Shown one piece after another: positions 17,469 through 26,035 of a DNA stretch of 64,000 nucleotides (positions are counted from its first letter, which is position 1; each line of letters begins with the position of its first letter). The stretch lies in contig NZ_JAJATZ010000003.1 in the NCBI RefSeq assembly GCF_020531945.1, forward strand, positions 62,001-126,000, written 5' to 3'. The notes beneath the pieces are model-generated. The model was not told the DNA's origin, made no database searches, and saw only the letters and a list, made by a program, of their open reading frames with translations. A program made the position numbers and the translations under genes. Origin of the DNA: Loktanella gaetbuli. GTDB taxonomy: Bacteria; Pseudomonadota; Alphaproteobacteria; Rhodobacterales; Rhodobacteraceae.

Positions 17469-19071
17469 GGCATGGGATCATGCGCTGCTGGCCCTGCGGC
17501 TGGTCGCGCTGGACCCCGCATTGGGGGGCGTGCACTTGCGCGCACGGTCCGGCCCGGTCCGCGACGCGCTGCCGCTGCCTGACGGCGTGCGCCTGCACCC
17601 TGCGATCGGCGACGACGCGCTGTTTGGCGGACTGGATTTGGCAACCACATTGGCAACCGGGCACCTGCAATCGCAAACAGGTGTACTCGACCGGCCAGGA
17701 CCGCTGATCCTGACCATGGCCGAACGCTGCCAGCCGCAATTGGCGGCAAGGCTAGCCGCGCATCTGGATGCGCGGCCCCGCGCACTTATCCTGCTGGACG
17801 AAGGCACCGAAGACGAGGCACCGCCCGCTGCATTGTGCGAACGCGCGGCGTTCAGGGTGGACCTATCCGGCGTCGCCTTGTCCGACATCACGGCATTGCC
17901 CGAAGGTCCCGAACCGACGGCGCATGCCGCGCTCGGCCCTGACATCGCGGCACAGATCACCGCCCTTGCGGCGACCTACGGCATCGACAGCATGCGCGCG
18001 CCCAGCCTGGCGCTGCGCTGCGCCCGTGCACTCGCCCGGTTGGACGGCATGTCCACTGTCACCGAGGAACACGTTGCAACCGCATGCGGCCTCGTCTTTG
18101 GCCACCGGGCAACCCAGGTGCCGCAGCCACCCCAAGAGGACGACCCGCCCCAGGCCCCGCAGGATGACGTGCCGGACACCGAGGACCGTCAGGGGACCGA
18201 TCTGGATATTCCGGATGAGCTGTTGCTGGAGGCCGTTCGCGCGATGATCCCCGACGGACTGCTTGACCGGCTACGCGCGACCCGCGCGACCGCAGGCAAA
18301 GGGGCTGGGTCAGGCGCAAAGACACGCAGCAACCGACGCGGCAGACCGCTGCCTTCGCGCCCCGGACGGCTTGACACGGCGGCACGGATCGACGTTGTGG
18401 CGACGCTGCGGGCAGCCGCACCATGGCAGACCATCCGCCGGGACGAAACGGGCCGCGCCGGGCTGCACATCCGCGCCACCGACGTCCATACCCGCAGATT
18501 CGAGGAACAGACTGATCGCCTGCTGATCTTTGCGGTGGATGCCTCGGGGTCTGCCGCACTCGCGCGTCTGGCAGAGGCAAAGGGCGCGGTGGAGCTGTTG
18601 CTGACGCAGGCCTATGCACGCCGCGACCACGTCGCGCTGGTCAGCTTTCGCGGAACCGGCGCAGAGATCCTGCTGCCTCCGACCCGCAGCCTGGTGCAGA
18701 CCAAACGGCGTCTCGCCGCCCTGCCTGGTGGTGGCGGCACGCCTCTGGCCGCGGGTCTGGACAGCGCAGGCGAACTGGCGATTCAGGCACGCAGGCGCGG
18801 CATGACCCCAACGATTTGCCTGCTGACCGATGGCAAGGCCAACATAGCGCGGGACGGTGCGGGTGATCGCGCACGGGCCGCCGCCGACGCGCAGACCGCC
18901 GCCCGCATGATCCGGGCCCAAGCGATCGAAGCGCTGATCATCGACACCGGACAGCGCCCGAACCCGCAGCTGCGCGTGCTAGCCCAGACGCTGGACGCGC
19001 CATATCTGCCATTGCCACGTGCCGATTCACATCGTCTGGCCCGCGCTGTCGACGCAGCTTTGCCCGCCTGA
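17461..19071 (+). CDS. bchD: Magnesium chelatase subunit D
   Basis: About 536 residues: a degenerate AAA+ N-terminal half without a clear P-loop, an acidic proline-rich linker (PQPPQEDDPPQAPQDD), and a C-terminal von Willebrand A domain with the MIDAS DASGS near residue 358. BchD is the platform of the chelatase motor. The best start is the TTG at 17461, overlapping the bchI stop by eight bases; no ATG suits. An in-frame codon further upstream would add unrelated residues. Confidence 0.93.
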   Translation: MAEAWDHALLALRLVALDPALGGVHLRARSGPVRDALPLPDGVRLHPAIGDDALFGGLDLATTLATGHLQSQTGVLDRPGPLILTMAERCQPQLAARLAAHLDARPRALILLDEGTEDEAPPAALCERAAFRVDLSGVALSDITALPEGPEPTAHAALGPDIAAQITALAATYGIDSMRAPSLALRCARALARLDGMSTVTEEHVATACGLVFGHRATQVPQPPQEDDPPQAPQDDVPDTEDRQGTDLDIPDELLLEAVRAMIPDGLLDRLRATRATAGKGAGSGAKTRSNRRGRPLPSRPGRLDTAARIDVVATLRAAAPWQTIRRDETGRAGLHIRATDVHTRRFEEQTDRLLIFAVDASGSAALARLAEAKGAVELLLTQAYARRDHVALVSFRGTGAEILLPPTRSLVQTKRRLAALPGGGGTPLAAGLDSAGELAIQARRRGMTPTICLLTDGKANIARDGAGDRARAAADAQTAARMIRAQAIEALIIDTGQRPNPQLRVLAQTLDAPYLPLPRADSHRLARAVDAALPA

Positions 19072-19916
19072 TGCGCTGGCCACCGCCCCCCAACTGGCCG
19101 ATGGCCGACGTGTCGCGCCGCATTGTCAGCGGCCCACATCGCTGGCACGTCCAAGAGGCCGGCACCGGCCCGACGGTTCTACTGCTGCACGGGTCAGGCG
19201 GTGCCACGCAAAGCTGGCGCGGCGTATTCCCACTGCTGGCTGCGGACTTCCACGTTGTCGCAATCGACATGCCCGGACAGGGTTTCACCACCGGCGCGCG
19301 CGACCGGTCCAGCGTGACAGATACAGCAACCGACCTCGCGGCACTCTGTGCGCAGGAAGGCTGGACCCCTGACTTGCTGGTGGGACACTCTGCCGGGGTC
19401 CCGATCGCGCTGCAACTGGTGCTGAACGGGATGCGCCCAGCGCGTGGCGTCCTGGGGATCAATGCTGCCCTTCAGACCTTTGACGGGGTCGCTGGCTGGC
19501 TGTTTCCGGTGCTGGCCAAGGCGCTGGCCGCCGCCCCGTTCACTGCCCCGCTCTTTGCCGCGACAACGACCGAGGGCCGTGTGCGCCGCCTGCTGGAAGG
19601 CACCGGATCACAGATCGGGCCAGAAGGGCAAAGGCTGTATCTTGCGCTGGCATCGGACACGGATCATGTCAGCGGGACGCTGGCGCAGATGGCCCAATGG
19701 AACCTGGAGACACTGTCGCAGGCATTGCCACAAGTAGATATACCCGTGCTGCTGCTGATCGGTGACAACGATCCGGCGGTGCCTCCATCCGTCAGTTTGC
19801 GTGCGTCTGCACGTATGCCTCAGGCCGAAACCCGCAGTCTGGGCCCGCTTGGCCATCTGGCACACGAAGAAGACCCCGATTCCATCGCCCGCATCATCAG
19901 GGTCATATTCCAATAA
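19071..19916 (+). CDS. bchO: Alpha/beta hydrolase BchO, putative Mg-chelatase accessory protein
   Basis: A 281-residue alpha/beta-fold hydrolase. The oxyanion region is LLLHGSGGATQSW, the nucleophile elbow is GHSAG near residue 106, an Asp follows in LLIGDNDPAVPP and the His in GPLGHLAHEEDP. BchO always follows bchI-bchD in purple bacteria, and its exact reaction is unsettled. The ATG shares its A with the bchD stop (TGATG). A strong hairpin terminates the operon. Confidence 0.9.
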   Translation: MRWPPPPNWPMADVSRRIVSGPHRWHVQEAGTGPTVLLLHGSGGATQSWRGVFPLLAADFHVVAIDMPGQGFTTGARDRSSVTDTATDLAALCAQEGWTPDLLVGHSAGVPIALQLVLNGMRPARGVLGINAALQTFDGVAGWLFPVLAKALAAAPFTAPLFAATTTEGRVRRLLEGTGSQIGPEGQRLYLALASDTDHVSGTLAQMAQWNLETLSQALPQVDIPVLLLIGDNDPAVPPSVSLRASARMPQAETRSLGPLGHLAHEEDPDSIARIIRVIFQ

Positions 19917-19950
19917 AAATGGCCGCTGCACATCAGTGCAGCGGCCATTT
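19917..19950. terminator. Bidirectional terminator between bchO and the cytochrome c gene
   Basis: A perfect 15-bp inverted repeat (AAATGGCCGCTGCAC and its complement, four-base loop) with A tracts on the left and T tracts on the right. It can stop the rightward bchO transcript and the leftward cytochrome transcript. Confidence 0.85.
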
Positions 19951-19969
19951 CAAAATCTGTCGCTAACGA

Positions 19970-20461
19970 TCAGCTGTCTTCGGCTGCGGCCTCGAGTGCT
20001 GCGGCCTGTGCCTCTTGATCGCCAAAGGTCGCAAGGAAGGCATAGAGGTCATAGGCCTCTTCCTCTTGGCGGACCTGGTAGGCCATCTTGCCACGTGCAC
20101 GACGATTGTCGAGCTCTTCACGCAGCCAGCCGGTCGGATCCTGCACGTAGCCGACGAATGCCTCTTCGGTCCAGACCCGGCCTGCCTCGCCCATTTCGAT
20201 CAGCGAATCGCTGTAGGCGAAATCCTCGACGGTGCCCATGGTACGGCCAGCCACTCCATAGAGGTTCGGTCCGACCTGTGCATTGCGGCCTGCCAGAACT
20301 TCGTCCGTTTCGGGATCCTGCACGACGTGGCATGCGACGCACTGGCGGTTGAATTGCTCTTCGCCGGATGCAGCGTCGCCTTGAAATGCAGTGGCTTCGC
20401 TCTGGGCGAATGCGGGTGCTGCAAGTACCGTCAGCGCGGCTGCGATTGCGAACGTCTTCAT
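19970..20461 (-). CDS. cycA: Soluble c-type cytochrome of the photosynthesis cluster (cytochrome c2/c551-like)
   Basis: 163 residues with a signal peptide (MKTFAIAAALTVLAAPAFAQ), a single haem site CVACH at residues 41-45 and a probable axial Met125 in RGKMAYQV. It should carry electrons in the periplasm between the bc1 complex and the reaction centre or oxidase. An AGGAGG precedes the start. The acidic, alanine-rich C-terminus is unusual for a classical c2, so c551/c552-type naming is possible. It follows hemA on the same strand. Confidence 0.85.
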   Translation of the reverse strand: MKTFAIAAALTVLAAPAFAQSEATAFQGDAASGEEQFNRQCVACHVVQDPETDEVLAGRNAQVGPNLYGVAGRTMGTVEDFAYSDSLIEMGEAGRVWTEEAFVGYVQDPTGWLREELDNRRARGKMAYQVRQEEEAYDLYAFLATFGDQEAQAAALEAAAEDS

Positions 20462-20560
20462 TGTAGTCCTCCTATCGAAAGGGCGGATGCCCATATTCTG
20501 TCTTTTGAACCTAGCGTCTTCTTTGGTGCCGTCCAGAACCCATTCACACCTGTGGCGGAA

Positions 20561-21775
20561 TCACGCAACGGCCCGTGACATCGCACATTGCCGCCACAAG
20601 GTCCGCAGCGCCATCATCAAATGTTCGATGTCCTCATCGGTGTGCAGGGGCGACGGGGTGAAACGCAGACGCTCTGTCCCCTTGGGCACGGTGGGATAAT
20701 TGATGGGTTGGACGTAAATATTCCATTCCGTCATCAGATAATCCGCCAACATCCGGCATTTGACCGGGTCCTTGATCATCACGGGCACGATATGGCTGTC
20801 GTTTTCCAAATGGGGAATGCCCGCCTTGTCCAGCTCCGCACGCAGGCGTGCAACCTGGCGGCGTTGCTGCAACCGTTCCGCATCCGAATTTTTCAGATGC
20901 ACGATGGACGCGCGGGCCGCCGCAGCCACCGCAGGTGGCAAGGCCGTCGTGAAAATGAAGCCCGAGGCGAAACTGCGAATGAAATCACACATCGCGGCAG
21001 ACCCTGTGATGTAGCCACCGACGACGCCGAATGCCTTGCCCAGCGTGCCCTCGATCAGCGTGATCCGATCAGCAACGCCGTCACGTTCGCTGACACCGCC
21101 GCCGCGTGCACCATAAAGTCCCACGCCATGCACCTCGTCCAGATAGGTCATGGCACCGTATTTTTCGGCCACGTCAACGATCGCCTCGATCGGGGCGATA
21201 TCACCGTCCATCGAATAGACCGATTCGAACGCGACGATCTTGGGCACATCAGCAGGCAGGGCGGCCAGCTTTGCCTCGAGGTCGGCCACGTCGTTGTGTT
21301 TCCAGATCACCTTGGTCGCGCGGGAATGGCGGATGCCCTCGATCATGCTGGCATGGTTGCCGGCGTCCGACAGGATGACGCAATCCTTGAGGCGGCTGCC
21401 CAGCGTCGACAGCGCGGCCCAGTTCGACACGTAGCCCGAGGTGAACAAAAGCGCCGCTTCCTTGCCATGCAGGTCGGCCAGTTCGGCCTCCAGCAGCAGG
21501 TGGTCGTGGTTTGTGCCAGAAATGTTGCGCGTTCCACCGGCCCCGGTTCCGGTGCGGCGCACGGCCTCGCACATGGCATCCACGACCTTGGGATGCTGCC
21601 CCATGCCGAGATAGTCGTTGGAACACCACACCGTCACGTCGCGCTTGCCATCCTCGAAATGGCTGGCGGCCTTGGGGAATTTGCCACAGGCGCGTTCCAG
21701 ATCGGCGAAATACCGATAGTTTCCGTCCTGCTTCAGCTGATCCAGCTGCGCGTTGAAAAGCGCGTCAAAGTCCAT
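20561..21775 (-). CDS. hemA: 5-aminolevulinate synthase
   Basis: A 404-residue PLP enzyme of the alpha-oxoamine synthase family that condenses glycine and succinyl-CoA to 5-aminolevulinate, the first step of tetrapyrrole synthesis in Alphaproteobacteria. The PLP lysine lies in GTLGKAFGVVGGYITG, and the N-terminal half holds CSNDYLGMGQHPKV. The start at 21775 (AAGGGG upstream) overlaps the puhE end by 11 bases. Supply of the precursor is therefore tied to the pigment superoperon. Confidence 0.95.
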   Translation of the reverse strand: MDFDALFNAQLDQLKQDGNYRYFADLERACGKFPKAASHFEDGKRDVTVWCSNDYLGMGQHPKVVDAMCEAVRRTGTGAGGTRNISGTNHDHLLLEAELADLHGKEAALLFTSGYVSNWAALSTLGSRLKDCVILSDAGNHASMIEGIRHSRATKVIWKHNDVADLEAKLAALPADVPKIVAFESVYSMDGDIAPIEAIVDVAEKYGAMTYLDEVHGVGLYGARGGGVSERDGVADRITLIEGTLGKAFGVVGGYITGSAAMCDFIRSFASGFIFTTALPPAVAAAARASIVHLKNSDAERLQQRRQVARLRAELDKAGIPHLENDSHIVPVMIKDPVKCRMLADYLMTEWNIYVQPINYPTVPKGTERLRFTPSPLHTDEDIEHLMMALRTLWRQCAMSRAVA

Positions 21776-22565
21776 TTTCGTCCCCTTCGGTCTTGGTCTT
21801 GCTGGGCAGCATCCACGCCCAGAGTTTTGCATCAGGCAATGGAATGACCATCAGCCAGTGTTCAATCAGTGCCAGCGCCGCAAGGGCGGTCAGCAGCGCA
21901 TATCCGGTGGTTGTGGCATAGGTCTGCGCCCCCCACAGTCGTTCCGTGCAGACGGCCAGCAAGGCCGTCAAAATGGTGATCGCCAGCGGGAACATCCATG
22001 TAACTGGGCCCCGGCGGAAATAGGTTTTCAGGTGGGTCAGCGGGACGGGCACGAAATCCGAGTTGATCCGGGGCACGCCCAGAAACAGGTTCAGCTTGGC
22101 CGTGATGCGCGCCAGAAACAAAATGAGGTATGTGGCCAGTGCCAGCTGATTTGCAGCACCCGTGCTGACCAGCGTCAACGTCAGCGCACCCGTGGCCAGC
22201 GCCAATTCGTGATATCCGACCGTGGCGAATGCCCGTTGGAACCGCGCCCATCCCGCCAGCCCCGGCGGACAATTGTCACGTTGCCAACCGCTGATGACAC
22301 CGGTCAGAAACGCCAGCTCGACCCAGCCCCAGATCGCCAAGGCCCCTAGAAAACCTGCGTAGATCCCCGTCACCGATGGATCGTCCAGCGACAACGACAC
22401 AAGCAATGCCCCGCCGCCCAAAAGCGGCAGGCCCGCGAGCGTGGCCCACAGCGGAGCGCGCCCGCCCAGACGATCCGACAACCGCACGACCAGCAGAATT
22501 GCCCCGGTGAAAAACCACCAGAGAAACACGGCCAGCCCGACGGAAAGCCAGATCGGTCCGGTCAT
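21765..22565 (-). CDS. puhE: Photosynthetic complex assembly protein PuhE
   Basis: A 266-residue integral membrane protein with about eight hydrophobic helices, matching PuhE (DUF3623) in length and position. It includes the typical WVELAFLTGVISG and ARITAKLNLFLGVPRINSDF segments. PuhE affects reaction-centre/LH1 assembly in Rhodobacter. It overlaps hemA downstream and lies 61 bases after acsF. Confidence 0.9.
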   Translation of the reverse strand: MTGPIWLSVGLAVFLWWFFTGAILLVVRLSDRLGGRAPLWATLAGLPLLGGGALLVSLSLDDPSVTGIYAGFLGALAIWGWVELAFLTGVISGWQRDNCPPGLAGWARFQRAFATVGYHELALATGALTLTLVSTGAANQLALATYLILFLARITAKLNLFLGVPRINSDFVPVPLTHLKTYFRRGPVTWMFPLAITILTALLAVCTERLWGAQTYATTTGYALLTALAALALIEHWLMVIPLPDAKLWAWMLPSKTKTEGDENGL

Positions 22566-22626
22566 GACCAGGCGCCCCCCGAATTTTCGCGAAAATTCGG
22601 ACCAGCGCCCCTATGTGCGGTCACGC

Positions 22627-23745
22627 TCAATAGACCGGTTCCAGACGGGGGCTGTCAGGCACCGCGTTTTTCTGCACCGGAATCGTCAACAGCGCGACAA
22701 AATTTGCCCCCGCCTTGATCCGACCGCCCAGCGCCTTGAGCTTGCCACCCAAGCCGCCTTGGCGTTCGCCCGCAGCAATCTGGACATTGGCGTCCTGAAT
22801 GCGGTTCAGGGTCGGCTGCCAGCGCGGATGGTCGATATCCAGCGTCATCGGGAATACCTGGCGGGTGATTTCGGAGGTTTTGCGGAACACCTCTTGGCCA
22901 TACCACGCCGGATCGACGCCCAGCGCCTTGTGGAATTCCGGGCGCTGGTGATCGCGCACCCACATGGTCGCAAACACGGCCGTCAGGAAAAACTTGATCC
23001 ACATCTTGTTCACGCGGCTTTCCGTCAGCGCAGGATCGGTTTTCATCAGCAGAGCAAACGCTTCGCCGTGCGAAAACTCGTCATTGCACCATTCGCGGAA
23101 CCACTTGAAAATCGGGTGAAACCTCTTTTCGGGGTGCGCCTCCAGGTGGCGGAAAATCGTGATGTAGCGGGCGTAGCCGATCTTCTCGCTCAGATAGGTG
23201 GCGTAGTAGATGAACTTGGGCCGGAAATAGGTGTATTTCTTGGACTGCGTCAGAAACCCGAGGTTCACCGCGATGCCGGCCTCGCGCAGGGCGTCGTTGA
23301 TGAACCCCGCGTGCCGCGCCTCGTCCCGTGCCATCAGTTGAAACAGGGTCGTGATGTCCTCGTTGGACCCGCGCCGTTTCATTTCCTTGTACAGCACACA
23401 GCCCGAAAATTCGGCCGTGCAGCTCGAGATCAGAAAGTCGATGAATTCGGCCTTCAGCTTGGGCTCCATCCCGTCCCAATCGACAGTATCCCAATCGGCT
23501 GTTTTCTTGAAATGGCCCTTGTTGGGGTCTGCCTTCATCTGCGCGATCAGCACGTCCCATTCGGCGCGCACAGGTGTCACGTCGATCGCGTCCATCTCGT
23601 CGAAATCGGTGGTGTAAAAACGCGGGGTCAGCAGCGTGTTCTGCATGGCGACACGGGTCGCGTCCTCGTTTGTCAGAGGCGGCAGCGCCTCTTGGGCGGC
23701 AATGGCTTCTTCGGCCGTGGTCGCGTCGGATGAGTGCATGTTCAT
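22627..23745 (-). CDS. acsF: Aerobic Mg-protoporphyrin IX monomethyl ester cyclase
   Basis: A 372-residue diiron oxygenase that forms the isocyclic ring of bacteriochlorophyll using O2. The carboxylate/histidine ligands are visible in the ferritin-like pattern RDEARHAGF and NDEFSHGEAF. Its presence, with no bchE in the window, fits an aerobic lifestyle. The start overlaps the stop of the upstream small gene (ATGA). The neighbouring 98-residue protein is its likely auxiliary subunit. Confidence 0.96.
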   Translation of the reverse strand: MNMHSSDATTAEEAIAAQEALPPLTNEDATRVAMQNTLLTPRFYTTDFDEMDAIDVTPVRAEWDVLIAQMKADPNKGHFKKTADWDTVDWDGMEPKLKAEFIDFLISSCTAEFSGCVLYKEMKRRGSNEDITTLFQLMARDEARHAGFINDALREAGIAVNLGFLTQSKKYTYFRPKFIYYATYLSEKIGYARYITIFRHLEAHPEKRFHPIFKWFREWCNDEFSHGEAFALLMKTDPALTESRVNKMWIKFFLTAVFATMWVRDHQRPEFHKALGVDPAWYGQEVFRKTSEITRQVFPMTLDIDHPRWQPTLNRIQDANVQIAAGERQGGLGGKLKALGGRIKAGANFVALLTIPVQKNAVPDSPRLEPVY

Positions 23746-24038
23746 GACAGAACCTCCTCGGAGAAGCTGAACTCGCACAGCTCCATAAATTCGAAATCGC
23801 CCGTTGCGCGGGTCCACAGTTGTTCCAGCTTGCTCGCGCGGGTGATGACCGCGGTGCGCTTTTCCTCGACCAACTCGCCAAAGGCCGCGAGGATCTCGGG
23901 CCCTTGCACCTGCACGGTATCACCGGGGTTGACCGTGGTGCCGTTGTCGAAACGCACGTGCGCACTCAACTCTTCGAACCGATGAGAGATCGTCACCGTG
24001 CAAGGTGCTGTCTCTGTTTCCTTCGTTATCCATCCCAT
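23742..24038 (-). CDS. bciE: Probable BciE, auxiliary subunit of the aerobic cyclase
   Basis: A 98-residue soluble protein without signal or membrane segment. It has a beta-rich middle (VRFDNGTTVNPGDTVQVQGPE) and a C-terminus ending FMELCEFSFSEEVLS. It is translationally coupled to acsF by an ATGA overlap. In R. sphaeroides a small protein encoded beside acsF (BciE) is required for cyclase activity in Alphaproteobacteria. The size, position and coupling agree. The assignment is from context and memory of the family, not from an alignment. Confidence 0.75.
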   Translation of the reverse strand: MGWITKETETAPCTVTISHRFEELSAHVRFDNGTTVNPGDTVQVQGPEILAAFGELVEEKRTAVITRASKLEQLWTRATGDFEFMELCEFSFSEEVLS

Positions 24039-24093
24039 GTGTGTTCCCTTTCACATCTGACCCGTTCGGCTGGCGAGGCCGTGGGCATTGGTT

Positions 24094-24549
24094 TCAGTCC
24101 AGCAGCCTGGCAAAGGCCGCCACGTTGTCCTGGCCGTACCCCATCAGGGGAACGTCCATCTGCGTCAGCGGGTCGATGATCGCGACGATACCGTCGGCGC
24201 GGCGCACGACCTGGACCGGCGCATCCAGCGGCAGGCCCGTGGTATCACGCTTGCGGGCGACGACGCGGCCGATCACACCGATGAAACCGGCCTTGTCGCG
24301 GTCCGAAACCGCCAGAACGGTGCCGTCCGTGCCGATCACGCTGTAGGCACCGTTGCGGTCGCCGATCAGGGCCACATCGACGCTTTGCACGATGGGCGAG
24401 GCCGGCACGACGCCGACCAGCGGCGCATCCGTTGTCCGCGCGAAAAACGCGATCGACAGCGTGATCAGCATCAGGCCAAACATCGCAACAACAAGCAGAC
24501 GCGGCACCATTTCGACATCAGTCGGTGCCTTGAAGGTTGATTCAGTCAT
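24094..24549 (-). CDS. puhC: Photosynthetic complex assembly protein PuhC
   Basis: 151 residues: a short cytoplasmic tail, one transmembrane helix (RLLVVAMFGLMLITLSIAFFA) and a periplasmic beta-rich domain ending in GYGQDNVAAFARLLD. PuhC is needed for full LH1/reaction-centre assembly. It sits between puhB and bciE in the order seen in other purple bacteria; puhB ends three bases before its start. Confidence 0.9.
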   Translation of the reverse strand: MTESTFKAPTDVEMVPRLLVVAMFGLMLITLSIAFFARTTDAPLVGVVPASPIVQSVDVALIGDRNGAYSVIGTDGTVLAVSDRDKAGFIGVIGRVVARKRDTTGLPLDAPVQVVRRADGIVAIIDPLTQMDVPLMGYGQDNVAAFARLLD

Positions 24550-24552
24550 AAC

Positions 24553-25188
24553 TCACTCCGCCGCCATTACAGACAGGTCGCCCGTCGTGCGCGCGACGGT
24601 TGGTTGGCTCAGTCGCGTCTGCGCTGCTTCGACAAATATACCGGCTACCGTTTCGGCGTCTTTGATGCAGCGCAAAGCCGGCTGAACACGTGTGATGCGT
24701 CCGGGGCGCACATGCGGCCAGGTCATCAGGTAGGACAGCCGCGTATCGGCGGGCAAAAGGAACGTCAGTGTGCCAGCCCCCTTGCGGCGCTTGTCCAGCT
24801 CCGCGCCCTCGATTTCGACATAGGGCAGGTTCAGGGTCATGGTCAGCGCCGCCCCGATCCGCATGGCAACACGCTTGTTCGTCAGTGTGTAAACGGTGGC
24901 GCGGCTCTGGACCCAGGCCAGGCCATAGAGGATCGCGCAGACCACAAGCCCAAGGATGATGAATGGCGACCCATAAAGGATCGCTGATCCCAGTGGCACC
25001 TCGGTCGTGGACACCGTGGTGCGCCAGACGGCAAGCGCAACAAAATAACCCATGATCCATTTTACCTTGAACGCCTCGACCGCCAGACGGCGGGCCATCG
25101 GCCGTCCCTGCCACAGGATCACTTCATCCTTGGGAAGCGCCTCTGGCAGGCCCCGGATCGGTTCGAATTTGAAATCGTCATGTTGCAT
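24553..25188 (-). CDS. puhB: Photosynthetic complex assembly protein PuhB
   Basis: A 211-residue membrane protein with PH-like domains and two to three helices. It opens FKFEPIRGLPEALPKDEVILWQG, as in PuhB. The family helps assemble the reaction centre. It lies immediately downstream of puhA. Confidence 0.92.
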   Translation of the reverse strand: MQHDDFKFEPIRGLPEALPKDEVILWQGRPMARRLAVEAFKVKWIMGYFVALAVWRTTVSTTEVPLGSAILYGSPFIILGLVVCAILYGLAWVQSRATVYTLTNKRVAMRIGAALTMTLNLPYVEIEGAELDKRRKGAGTLTFLLPADTRLSYLMTWPHVRPGRITRVQPALRCIKDAETVAGIFVEAAQTRLSQPTVARTTGDLSVMAAE

Positions 25189-25242
25189 GTCGTGTTCCCT
25201 GTGGTTGGTGCGGCCCCGCTGGCGAGGCGGGGCCGGTCGTCG

Positions 25243-26019
25243 TTACGGCAGAACGTTTTCTGTCCGACGTTCGGTCGCGTAGAGCGTGCCGCCCGCGATG
25301 TAGGCCATGATCTTTTCTTCCTCGAGCAGGGTGACCTGATCGGTCCCCTTGATCGTCGGGATGCCGTCCCAGTTGTGCGCATAGAGCGCGCGGACACGAA
25401 TCCGGTTGCTGTGCACCCGGCACATCGTCATCTGCACAAGGCGACGACCGCCGCCGGTCAGTTCGACCTCCAGATAGCGGATCAACTGCTCTGGCACGTC
25501 GACCCAGATGTCGACCACCACGCCCGCAACCTTGTTGTCGCCACCGACGACAGGCATACCGCGCGGGTCATTGCCAAAGGAGATGCGGAAATCAGGCAGC
25601 GTGGACATCGGCTGGATCTTGGCGTGACCGTGGGCGTCCAGCTCGGGAATATCCCGACGCGGTGCCCATGCCGCGGGACCGACGCCGTCGACCATCGGAT
25701 CACCCGTGGGAATCCATGGGCTGCCCGTCGCCTTGGAAGATGGCGCTATGGCCAGATCGGTGCGCAGGTTCGCCTCTTCGAACGCCAGGCTGGGCACGGT
25801 GACCGTACCGCGATCATTGCGCAAGTGGAACGTTTTCGGCGCAGGCAGCGGAAACAGGCTCTCGTTGGCGGGGACCTGATCGCTGTCGTCCCGCATCGGG
25901 TAACCTTCGCGCATGTTCTCGCGCTGGATGTAGAAAATCAGACCCGCGAAAAAGACCCAAAAGGCCCAGATTGCGACGCTCGCCAGATCGACGTTTCCAA
26001 TAATTGTGTTGCCAAGCAT
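25243..26019 (-). CDS. puhA: Photosynthetic reaction centre H subunit
   Basis: A 258-residue reaction-centre H protein with a single N-terminal membrane helix (ASVAIWAFWVFFAGLIFYIQ), then the conserved REGYPM segment and the cytoplasmic beta-barrel domain that covers the quinone side. The L and M subunits (pufL, pufM) are not in this window. Confidence 0.97.
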   Translation of the reverse strand: MLGNTIIGNVDLASVAIWAFWVFFAGLIFYIQRENMREGYPMRDDSDQVPANESLFPLPAPKTFHLRNDRGTVTVPSLAFEEANLRTDLAIAPSSKATGSPWIPTGDPMVDGVGPAAWAPRRDIPELDAHGHAKIQPMSTLPDFRISFGNDPRGMPVVGGDNKVAGVVVDIWVDVPEQLIRYLEVELTGGGRRLVQMTMCRVHSNRIRVRALYAHNWDGIPTIKGTDQVTLLEEEKIMAYIAGGTLYATERRTENVLP

Positions 26020-26035
26020 GGTGGTAGTCCTTTGG

